NCBI GenBank assembly: GCA_937896015.1
Contig: CALBLR010000234.1
Coordinates: forward strand, 1 to 5,217
Length of the DNA stretch: 5,217 bases
From: an uncultured Prevotellaceae bacterium
GTDB lineage: Bacteria > Bacteroidota > Bacteroidia > Bacteroidales > Muribaculaceae
Reading direction: 5' to 3'
Under the pieces are notes generated by a model. That model was not told the DNA's origin, made no database searches, and saw nothing but the letters and a program-made list of their open reading frames with translations. Both the position numbers and the translations under genes were made by a program. Every line of letters begins with the position of its first letter. The first letter of the stretch is position 1. This document shows, one piece after another, positions 1-5,022 of this stretch.

Positions 1-56
1 GCAAGGAATATGTGATGCAGGACGGCGACATAGTGGTGTTCCGCTTCAACGTGTAG
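1..56 (+). CDS. ychF: YchF-type GTPase/ATPase, C-terminal fragment
   Basis: Only the last 17 codons and the TAG stop (54-56) are inside the window; the gene begins to the left. The readable end is KEYVMQDGDIVVFRFNV. The pattern 'K-[DE]-Y-[IV]-x-[QK]-DGD-[IV]-x-x-F-x-FNV' is the characteristic end of the TGS domain of YchF (OLA1 in eukaryotes), a ribosome-associated P-loop ATPase of the Obg group that is nearly universal and has a role in translation and stress response. No catalytic motif can be checked here because the G domain is off the edge. The gene is convergent with the - strand ATPase gene and is followed closely by a hairpin terminator. The identification rests on this short but distinctive tail. 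Confidence 0.8.
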   Translation, partial: KEYVMQDGDIVVFRFNV

Positions 57-78
57 CTTGCCCGCCGGCAAGGCAAAA

Positions 79-145
79 ACAATAAAAATCCCTCAATGAG
101 TGATGATTTCGGTGGATTTTGTCACTCATTGAGGGACTTTTTTCG
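79..145. repeat. 67-bp direct repeat, copy 1 (left flank of the ATPase gene)
   Basis: This segment aligns without gaps to 1364-1430 at 61 of 67 positions. The differences are at 105, 109, 115, 136, 137 and 143 (copy 1 g,t,g,a,c,t; copy 2 a,c,a,g,t,c), all transitions. Similarity stops sharply at both ends. The repeat contains the whole hairpin terminator plus its A and T tracts, and the two copies bracket one gene only. Confidence 0.9.
84..143. terminator. Bidirectional hairpin terminator between ychF and the ATPase gene
   Basis: Bases 89-103 pair perfectly with 122-136 (15 bp), leaving an 18-nt loop that can form a further weak 5-bp helix (105-109 with 114-118). An A tract precedes it (84-88) and a T tract follows (138-143), so it is a plausible intrinsic terminator for the + strand ychF transcript and for the - strand ATPase transcript (stop codon at 162-164). 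A smaller 6-bp hairpin, 57-62 with 67-72, lies between the ychF stop codon and this structure and lacks a T tract of its own. Confidence 0.85.
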
Positions 146-161
146 CTTGTTTGCAAGCCGG

Positions 162-1334
162 CTAATAGTTCATGCCAAAGCACCAGAGTGGCACAACTAT
201 GCCGTGGCCCGACTCAATGTCGTCTCTCACAATGCGGCCGTTGTCAATCCCCTCTATTTGCTGGCGTCCTTTTTTTTTGCCCCCTATTTCAAAGGTGTAT
301 CCGCCTGCCACAAAGTCGGAAACCTTTGAGGCGCATACGCGTTGGTTCACACGCATTTGATTGTAGAAAAAAGTTTCCCTTATGTTGCCAATGTTTGGCG
401 CTGATGTCAATGCGTTTATTAAACTTGGGTTGTCGATATACACCTTTTCAACTTTGCCCAGATTGCGCATGCCCGAAGTGTCGTCTCTGAGCAGACCTAT
501 CATGCCCGCCCGCTCAAGATACACCAGATAGTCGGGAACGTTGTTCTTGCTTACGCCTATCTCGGTGGCCAGGTTGTCGATGCTTGGTTTGAAGGGGGCA
601 AGTTCGGCCAGAATGCCAAGCATGCGCTTTAGTTTGCGGGCTGTCGCCGCTTTCATGTCGGCATATTGTGGAATGTCTACCTCCACCGTCTGGTCCACGA
701 CTTGCGCCATTCTCTGTGCGAATCCTCCCTCCAAAGCAAATGGATAGTAGCCGTGCAGCAGGTAGTCTCTGAAAAGCGGCAGCGGATGTTCTATTTCGGG
801 TATGATGACTTTGTGGTCAAGTATCTCGTCGAGTGAGTATGCCCTGCTGTCGATGTTGTGAAACAGTTTTAGGTATTCGCGGAACGAAAGTCCCTGCATT
901 TCATACATCAGTGCCCTGCGGCTAAGGTCGGCTTCGCCGCGTTTGATGTCGAGCACCGACGAGCCGGTGAACACCACGTTGAGCTGCGGATGGGTGTCGT
1001 ATATCTGCTTCAGCTCCCTGCTCCAACCGCTGTATTTGTGAATCTCGTCAATATACAGGTGTGAGCCTCCCTCCTTTATCAAATCGTCGGCAAGGTCGGT
1101 CAGGGAGTGGTTGGCAAAATAGATGTTGTCGGCCGACACATAGAGGCTCGTTTTGTCGCTGGAAATGCGCTTGATGCGTTGTAGCACCATCGTTGATTTT
1201 CCCACACCGCGCGGGCCGGTGATGCCCACCAGGCGGCTGCCCCAGTCAATGTCATGGTATTTATAACGCGTGAATGCAGTGGGCGTGTGCCTGAGCAGCG
1301 CCTGCATATATTCATATAATTTATTGTCAATCAT
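162..1334 (-). CDS. AAA-family ATPase with C-terminal nuclease-like (PD-(D/E)xK-type) domain
   Basis: A 390-residue cytoplasmic protein of the Bacteroidota DUF4143-like ATP-binding family. Residues 40-48 are a Walker A loop (GPRGVGKST), 93-100 a Walker B strand (LYIDEIHK), and 120-126 (VVFTGSS) look like sensor 1. Residues about 231-285 resemble a winged helix, with an 'IGVSKNNVPDYLVYLERAGMI'-like segment at 259-279. The C-terminus has E320, D340, E349 and K353-K355 in the order expected for a PD-(D/E)xK fold (TFF..., SDF, YTFEIGGKKKG). The length fits the family, so it looks intact. The ATG at 1334 is the first in frame, with an A-rich leader and no Shine-Dalgarno. The physiological role of these ATPases is not well established; the family assignment is firm, nuclease activity is inference. 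It stands alone between two direct repeats and carries an A9 tract over the GGKKKG codons. Confidence 0.9.
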   Translation of the reverse strand: MIDNKLYEYMQALLRHTPTAFTRYKYHDIDWGSRLVGITGPRGVGKSTMVLQRIKRISSDKTSLYVSADNIYFANHSLTDLADDLIKEGGSHLYIDEIHKYSGWSRELKQIYDTHPQLNVVFTGSSVLDIKRGEADLSRRALMYEMQGLSFREYLKLFHNIDSRAYSLDEILDHKVIIPEIEHPLPLFRDYLLHGYYPFALEGGFAQRMAQVVDQTVEVDIPQYADMKAATARKLKRMLGILAELAPFKPSIDNLATEIGVSKNNVPDYLVYLERAGMIGLLRDDTSGMRNLGKVEKVYIDNPSLINALTSAPNIGNIRETFFYNQMRVNQRVCASKVSDFVAGGYTFEIGGKKKGRQQIEGIDNGRIVRDDIESGHGIVVPLWCFGMNY

Positions 1335-1356
1335 GTGATTTTTTTGTTAGTCGCTG

Positions 1357-1364
1357 TAAAGGTA
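1357..1364 (-). promoter_or_regulatory. Possible -7 box for the ATPase gene
   Basis: Read on the - strand this is TACCTTTA, one base from the Bacteroidota -7 consensus TAnnTTTG, 22 bases upstream of the ATG. No good -33 TTTG lies at the usual distance: that position falls inside the hairpin of repeat copy 2. An ATTG at about 1379-1382 is too close. If used, the promoter would overlap the MFS terminator. Confidence 0.35.
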
Positions 1365-1430
1365 CAATAAAAATCCCTCAATGAGTGATAATTCCGGTGA
1401 ATTTTGTCACTCATTGAGGGGTTTTTTCCG
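1364..1430. repeat. 67-bp direct repeat, copy 2 (right flank of the ATPase gene)
   Basis: Second copy of the segment at 79-145, in the same orientation, with the two starts 1285 bases apart. It lies between the end of the MFS gene and the start of the ATPase gene. Its inner helix is fully Watson-Crick (1390-1394 with 1399-1403), whereas copy 1 replaces three of those pairs with G-T wobbles. Confidence 0.9.
1369..1427. terminator. Hairpin terminator downstream of the MFS gene
   Basis: Bases 1375-1388 pair with 1407-1420 (14 bp) and a T-G wobble at 1374/1421 extends the stem. On the - strand the stem begins about 24 bases after the MFS stop codon (1445-1447) and is followed by a T-rich run (complement of the A tract at 1369-1373), as expected for the MFS terminator. 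The T tract at 1422-1427 also makes it competent on the + strand, although no + strand gene ends here. Confidence 0.8.
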
Positions 1431-1444
1431 TTGGCGGTGTGTTG

Positions 1445-2608
1445 TCAGTCGGTGGTGGTGCGACGCAGCGCTGGCACGGCAAATGCCAGTGCAAGCACCG
1501 CCGCCGTCACAAATGTGATGGCCGTGCTGTGCATTATGCTGCCCATGCCCACCAGCGGCGACACCATGCCTCCGGCCACGAAGCCCACCGCGCCAAACAG
1601 CGCCGAGGCTGTTCCAGCCTCCTCGCGCGCGCAGTCGAGGGCAAGGGTGGTCGATGCCGTGAGGGTGAACCCCACCGACACAAGCATCATGTCGAGCAGC
1701 ACCTCATACACCGCCAGGCCTGCATCGGCCACCAGCGCCATGCTCACAAGCAGGCTGCATGTGAGCATTCCGGTGCAGCTCACCTTAACGCAAGTGGTGG
1801 CGCGGCGAAACTTCATGCTGCTTATGGCGCCCACGGCCAGGCAGGCGCCGTTGACTCCGAACACTATGCTGTAGCCCAGCGGGCTGAGGCCGTAGTGCTC
1901 CTGAACAATGAATGGAGAGGAAGCGATGTTGCCAAACAGGATGGCCAGCGCAGCTGCCTGGTGCAGCACATAGAGCATGTAGGTGCGGTTGCGCACCACC
2001 ACGCCAAACAGCTTGAACGTGGCTGGCAGGCTGCGGGTGGTGCGGCGCTCCAAAGGCAGCGACTCGCGTATAAACCAGCTGCCGGCCATCAGCACTATTC
2101 CCACCATAAGCAGCAGCATAAATATTACGCGCCAGCCGCCGTGGTCAACCAGCGCGCCGCCGGCCACAGGGGCCATGATGGGCGCAATGCCGTTGATGGC
2201 GCCCGTGATGCCCAAAATCTTCATCAGCTCGCGGCCGCTATACATGTCGGTGGCCACCGAGCGTGAAATCACTATGCCGCCCGCTCCGGCGAAGCCCTGC
2301 ACAAAGCGCAGCGCCACAAACACCTGTATGGTGGGCGAGAACAGAATGGCCGTGCTTGAGGCCACAAACAGCACCAGCGAGGCCATAAGCGGACGGTGGC
2401 GCCCATACTTGTCGCTAAGTGGCCCAAACAGCAGCTGTCCGGCCGCGAGGCCGAGCATGCTTGCCATGAGTCCGGCCTGCACCAGTGTGATGGTGGTGTG
2501 GAAATACGTCACCATCGACGGCAGGCTGGGCACATACATGTCGGTCACAAACGGCCCGAATGCGGTGAGCATTCCAAGCATAATTAGTAGGAAAATCTTG
2601 TATCTCAT
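1445..2608 (-). CDS. Bcr/CflA-type MFS multidrug efflux transporter
   Basis: A 387-residue integral inner-membrane protein with about twelve hydrophobic segments (first at 4-24, last near 361-382), typical length for 12-TM drug:proton antiporters of the DHA1 group. The start carries the DMYVPSLP motif (23-30). MFS motif A is in the loop after TM2 (GPLSDKYGRHRP, 62-73). Motif B at about 101-121 includes RFVQG and SRSVATD, the Bcr/CflA form. The antiporter motif C in TM5 is GAINGIAPIMAPVAGG (136-151). These support proton-driven export of small hydrophobic compounds such as bicyclomycin-like drugs or metabolites; the actual substrate cannot be read from sequence. The start at 2608 is supported by an AGGTGA Shine-Dalgarno and a promoter upstream. 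Transcribed alone, ending in the hairpin at 1374-1421. Confidence 0.93.
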   Translation of the reverse strand: MRYKIFLLIMLGMLTAFGPFVTDMYVPSLPSMVTYFHTTITLVQAGLMASMLGLAAGQLLFGPLSDKYGRHRPLMASLVLFVASSTAILFSPTIQVFVALRFVQGFAGAGGIVISRSVATDMYSGRELMKILGITGAINGIAPIMAPVAGGALVDHGGWRVIFMLLLMVGIVLMAGSWFIRESLPLERRTTRSLPATFKLFGVVVRNRTYMLYVLHQAAALAILFGNIASSPFIVQEHYGLSPLGYSIVFGVNGACLAVGAISSMKFRRATTCVKVSCTGMLTCSLLVSMALVADAGLAVYEVLLDMMLVSVGFTLTASTTLALDCAREEAGTASALFGAVGFVAGGMVSPLVGMGSIMHSTAITFVTAAVLALAFAVPALRRTTTD

Positions 2609-2615
2609 ATTTGTG

Positions 2616-2621
2616 TCACCT
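2616..2621 (-). promoter_or_regulatory. Shine-Dalgarno of the MFS gene
   Basis: Read on the - strand this is AGGTGA, seven bases before the ATG at 2608-2606. It is the only clear Shine-Dalgarno in the window; the other genes start without one, as is common in Bacteroidota. It fixes the MFS start. Confidence 0.7.
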
Positions 2622-2636
2622 GTTGAATTAGGGCTG

Positions 2637-2668
2637 CAAAGTTACCAACATTGCAGCAGCGATGCAAA
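2637..2668 (-). promoter_or_regulatory. Bacteroidota-type promoter of the MFS gene
   Basis: On the - strand a perfect -7 box TAACTTTG (2644 down to 2637) is preceded at a 20-base spacing by TTTG (2668 down to 2665), matching the -33/-7 architecture used by the Bacteroidota primary sigma factor. Transcription would start near 2631, giving a leader of roughly 20-25 bases that contains the Shine-Dalgarno. Confidence 0.75.
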
Positions 2669-2723
2669 ATCTGCATAGCCATGCATCGACAAAATCAGCC
2701 ATTTTATCGACAAAATCCATTTT
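2661..2723. repeat. Repeated operator-like motifs upstream of the MFS promoter
   Basis: Two adjacent direct repeats, 2685-2705 and 2706-2723, share atcgacaaaatc followed by catttt; the second lacks three bases (agc). A related motif, gatgcaaaatc at 2661-2671, overlaps the -33 box. Inverted repeats are superimposed: tgcat (2672-2676) with atgca (2681-2685), and gatgca (2661-2666) with tgcatc (2682-2687). Placement directly upstream of and into the -33 element suggests binding sites for a regulator of the pump, which is inference; no regulator gene is in the window. Confidence 0.45.
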
Positions 2724-2805
2724 CGGCGGAGTAAAACGCGGCAAGCATTGCAACCCGTGAGCAGCATGCCGCATCCATCCCCACCCAAAAAAACTTAAAT
2801 TAGAG

Positions 2806-2910
2806 ATGCTCTGCAAAATACTGAAGAATTTAGGCAATAAATCAGCTGTCTTACCTGCCTGTGTGAGCCACTTAGCAGTGGCTACAGGTCCAGGTGCCAT
2901 AAGGGCCTAA
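2806..2910 (+). CDS. Possible 34-residue small protein (+ strand), unrecognised
   Basis: ATG at 2806 to TAA at 2908-2910 encodes 34 residues beginning MLCKILKNLGNKSAVLPACV and ending GPGAIRA. I do not recognise the product. In its favour: it is open from an ATG to a stop that lies inside the foot of a hairpin followed by T5 on the same strand, and the stretch is less GC-rich than the neighbouring genes. Against it: no convincing Shine-Dalgarno (only 'ttagag' before the ATG), no TAnnTTTG box upstream on the + strand, and the length is within chance. The coding stretch contains an extended hairpin, so the element may be a structured RNA or a remnant of a larger sequence. The opposite strand is also open here (2628-2900), which weakens the strand choice. 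Confidence 0.25.
   Translation: MLCKILKNLGNKSAVLPACVSHLAVATGPGAIRA
2853..2895. other. Extended imperfect hairpin
   Basis: Three successive helices stack: 2853-2857 with 2891-2895 (acctg/caggt), 2858-2862 with 2884-2888 (cctgt/acagg), and 2866-2871 with 2878-2883 (agccac/gtggct), around a 6-base loop ttagca. The only interruptions are a 3-base bulge at 2863-2865 and a 2-base bulge at 2889-2890. That is 16 base pairs in 43 bases with no T tract, so it is not itself a terminator. It lies within the possible small ORF. Confidence 0.6.
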
Positions 2911-2949
2911 TCCCAAAAATAGGCATTAATTTGGGATTAGGACACTTTT
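2906..2949 (+). terminator. Terminator-like hairpin, better oriented for the + strand
   Basis: A perfect 12-bp stem pairs 2906-2917 with 2930-2941 around a 12-base loop. On the + strand it is followed after four bases by TTTTT (2945-2949). On the - strand what follows is ggccctt, not a T tract, so it is a poor intrinsic terminator for the glycosyltransferase gene that ends at 2973, although it may still block or process that transcript. On the - strand the loop also contains TATTTTTG (2921-2914), which fits a -7 box but has no -33 partner. Confidence 0.55.
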
Positions 2950-2972
2950 TGCGTTGCTTAGAATTGTGGGGG

Positions 2973-3929
2973 CTACTTTACTATGCGGCGCTCCACGTTG
3001 TAGCGCGGGCGGTGCTTCACTTCGATATAGATTTTGCCTATGTACTCGCCCACGATGCCAAGGCCCAGCAGTATGCAGCCGCCCACAAACCATATCGACA
3101 GTATGAGCGACGACCAGCCCCATGCGGTGTGGCCGGTGAAGTGGTTGTAGAGCACGTAGATGAGTATTATAAGGGCTATGGCCATAAACACCAGGCCAAG
3201 CGAGAACACCATGCGCACTGGCTTGATGCTGAACGAGGTGATGCCGTCGATGGCAAAGTTCACCATCTTGGCCAGCGGGTATTTGCTGACGCCGGCCGTG
3301 CGCTCGGCGCGGTCGTAGTAGACGCAGGTTGAGCGGTAGCCAATGAGTGGCACAATGCCGCGCAAAAACAAGTTGCGCTCCCTGTACTCGCACAGCTGCT
3401 GCACTGCCCGCGCGCTCATCAGGCGGAAGTCGGCGTGGTTATACACCGACTTCACTCCCAGGCGGCGCATAAGGTGGTAGAAGGCCTGGGCCGACTTGCG
3501 CTTGAACCACGTGTCGGTGCTGCGGTCGCGGCGCACGCCATACACCACATCGCAGCAGTCGTCGGCATAGTGGCGCACCATGTCGGGTATCACGTGAATG
3601 TCGTCCTGCAGGTCGGCGTCGATGCTCACAATGGCGTCGCCCATTGCCGCCGCCGTCTCAAGGCCGGCCATGAGGGCGTTCTGGTGGCCGCTGTTGGCCG
3701 CCAGCTTAAGGGCGCACACGTGCTGCCCGCCGTCGGCCAGCCGCTCCATGAGCGGCCAGGTGCCGTCGCGCGAGCCGTCGTCCACATACAGCAGCCGGCT
3801 GCGGCTGCCGTCAATCAGCCCGTCGGCGGCCATCTGCCTCATCAGCTCCGACAGCCGCTGGTGGGTGGTGGGCAGCGCCTCCTCTTCGTTGTAGCAGGGT
3901 ACCACTATTATCAATGCCGTTGTTGCCAT
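2973..3929 (-). CDS. Family 2 glycosyltransferase, polyprenyl-phosphate type (DPM1/GtrB-like), membrane anchored
   Basis: A 318-residue protein whose N-terminal GT-A domain begins at once (LIIVVPCYNEEEAL, 6-19), with the nucleotide-binding DDGS at 50-53 and the DAD metal motif in SIDADLQDD (102-110). The region TAGVSKYPL (211-219) is a conserved landmark of dolichyl/undecaprenyl-phosphate sugar transferases. Two C-terminal membrane segments, about 237-261 and 273-297, give the GtrB-like topology, followed by a basic tail. Such enzymes transfer a sugar from a nucleotide donor to undecaprenyl phosphate on the cytoplasmic face, supplying lipid-linked sugar for later transfer to LPS or other envelope glycans. 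The donor sugar cannot be told. Neighbours upstream are another glycosyltransferase and an acyltransferase. The start at 3929 sits just before the VVPCYNEE strand, and no Shine-Dalgarno is visible. Confidence 0.92.
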   Translation of the reverse strand: MATTALIIVVPCYNEEEALPTTHQRLSELMRQMAADGLIDGSRSRLLYVDDGSRDGTWPLMERLADGGQHVCALKLAANSGHQNALMAGLETAAAMGDAIVSIDADLQDDIHVIPDMVRHYADDCCDVVYGVRRDRSTDTWFKRKSAQAFYHLMRRLGVKSVYNHADFRLMSARAVQQLCEYRERNLFLRGIVPLIGYRSTCVYYDRAERTAGVSKYPLAKMVNFAIDGITSFSIKPVRMVFSLGLVFMAIALIILIYVLYNHFTGHTAWGWSSLILSIWFVGGCILLGLGIVGEYIGKIYIEVKHRPRYNVERRIVK

Positions 3930-3964
3930 TGCGCTTATATTGGTGTTAAGGGTTTATCACTGAG

Positions 3965-3972
3965 CAAATATA
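3965..3972 (-). promoter_or_regulatory. -7 box of a likely promoter for the DPM1/GtrB-like gene
   Basis: On the - strand this reads TATATTTG, a perfect match to TAnnTTTG, about 35 bases before the ATG at 3929. A TTTG at 3977-3980 is too close to serve as -33, and nothing better stands about 20 bases upstream, so the -33 element is weak. It lies in the 76-base gap after the preceding glycosyltransferase. No clear terminator is in that gap, so the gene may be read both from this promoter and by run-through. Confidence 0.5.
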
Positions 3973-4005
3973 ACACAAATTCGCGTATCTGCACAGGCAG
4001 CGGGG

Positions 4006-5022
4006 TCAGAATTTTTTGCGGCCGCGCAGGTAGTAGTCCACAATTATGTTGCACTGGCAGTGTGGCATGGTGCGCAGCAGGTTGCTGGCCGGGAAGTCGG
4101 TGTAGTGGCCGGCCATGCGGCGGTAGTCGCGGTGTGCCTTGAGGATGGCCTTTGCGTCGCCAAAGTGGCCTTTGAGCACGGCCATGGCCAGCGCGGCGGT
4201 GTCATACACCAGCCGGCGCACGAATATCAGCCTGCGCCCCTCGCGCTCGGGCAGGTTTTTGCGCAGCAGCAGCAGATTGTTGCGGAAGTTTAGGTAGGTC
4301 TTGCGAGGGTTTCCCTGCGGCAGGCTGCCGCCGCCCAGGTGGTAGACGCGGCTTTGCGGCACCATGCTGATGTCGTAGCCAGCGCGGTGTATGCGCCAGC
4401 ACAGGTCTATCTCCTCCATGTGGGCGAAGAAGCGCTTGTCGAGGCCGCCCACCTGCATGTAGAGCTGGCTGCGCACCATCAGGCATGCGCCCGTGGCCCA
4501 GAATATGCTTGCCGGCTCGCCGTCATACTGGCCGTGGTCGTCTTCTATCGAGTCGAATATGCGGCCGCGGCAAAATGGGAAGCCGTGCTTGTCGATGAAT
4601 CCGCCGGCCGCTCCGGCATATTCAAACATCTGCCGGCTGTCCTGGCGGTCCTGCAGCAGCTTGGGCTGCACGGCGCCCACCTGCGGGTGGCCCTCCATGT
4701 AGGACAGCAGCGGCTCTAGCCACCCCTCGGGTGTGCGCACGTCGCTGTTGAGCAGCACGGTGTAGGGGTAGCGCGTGAGCTCGATGCAGCGGTTGTAGCC
4801 CTCGGCGAAGCCGTAGTTCTGGTCGAATTTCAAGGTCTTCACCTCCGCAAACTCCTGTGTCATCACCTCGAGGCTGTTGTCGGTGCTGCCGTTGTCGGCC
4901 ACTATCACATCGGCCACTTTGGCATTGGTGTTGGCCACCACGCTGGGCAGGTAGCGCCGCAGCAGCTCGGCGCCGTTCCAGTTGAGAATGATTACTGCTA
5001 CTTTTTTGCTGTCGTTGTTCAT
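4006..5022 (-). CDS. Family 2 glycosyltransferase (rhamnosyltransferase/WbbL-like)
   Basis: A 338-residue soluble or peripheral enzyme with a GT-A fold from the N-terminus: VAVIILNWNG (8-17), nucleotide-binding ADNGS (42-46), a DxD-like LNSD (91-94), the acceptor-side WATGACLMVR (175-184) and HMEEIDLCWR (201-210), which contains the catalytic-base type acidic cluster and conserved R of this family. The remainder (about 240-338) is helical and basic, ending RGRKKF, and has no clear membrane segment. Relatives add rhamnose or similar sugars to O-antigen, lipid-linked or cell-wall glycans; the sugar here is unknown. The start codon overlaps the stop of the upstream acyltransferase as ATGA (5019-5022), which settles the start and implies translational coupling, so both probably serve the same envelope lipid pathway. 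No Shine-Dalgarno is visible. Confidence 0.93.
   Translation of the reverse strand: MNNDSKKVAVIILNWNGAELLRRYLPSVVANTNAKVADVIVADNGSTDNSLEVMTQEFAEVKTLKFDQNYGFAEGYNRCIELTRYPYTVLLNSDVRTPEGWLEPLLSYMEGHPQVGAVQPKLLQDRQDSRQMFEYAGAAGGFIDKHGFPFCRGRIFDSIEDDHGQYDGEPASIFWATGACLMVRSQLYMQVGGLDKRFFAHMEEIDLCWRIHRAGYDISMVPQSRVYHLGGGSLPQGNPRKTYLNFRNNLLLLRKNLPEREGRRLIFVRRLVYDTAALAMAVLKGHFGDAKAILKAHRDYRRMAGHYTDFPASNLLRTMPHCQCNIIVDYYLRGRKKF

Noticed and set aside
57..72. Small hairpin cttgcc/ggcaag right after the ychF stop codon
   Set aside because: Six base pairs with no T tract; the much stronger hairpin at 89-136 explains termination.
119..490. Two + strand frames starting with the same MSLIEG peptide, at 119 and 1404
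   Set aside because: The shared start is the direct repeat itself read in the same frame (TTG start inside the hairpin); the rest is antisense to the ATPase and MFS genes and differs completely.
79..1430. The two hairpin repeats as a CRISPR array or as insertion-sequence terminal repeats
   Set aside because: Only two copies 1285 bp apart with a gene between, so not CRISPR. They are direct rather than inverted, and the enclosed protein has no transposase motif, so a classical IS is not supported.
1439..2266. Long + strand open frame (275 codons) opposite the MFS gene
   Set aside because: It is antisense to a clear MFS gene, rich in His, Ala, Gln and Arg as expected from the complement of GC-rich membrane-protein codons, and has no motif or promoter.
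2628..2900. - strand open frame of 90 codons upstream of the MFS gene
   Set aside because: It runs through the well-formed MFS promoter, Shine-Dalgarno is absent, and its repetitive part (FVDKMADFVD) is just the DNA repeats translated. A TATTTTTG box (2921-2914) just upstream keeps it from being excluded outright.
3930..4005. Terminator between the two glycosyltransferase genes
   Set aside because: Only a 4-bp ctgc/gcag hairpin (about 3989-4001) is visible and no T tract follows it on the - strand, so run-through is more likely.
3435..4142. Long + strand open frame (235 codons) opposite the glycosyltransferase genes
   Set aside because: Antisense shadow of a well-supported GT2 gene and running into the next one; the translation is low-complexity Ala/Val/His-rich with no recognisable domain.
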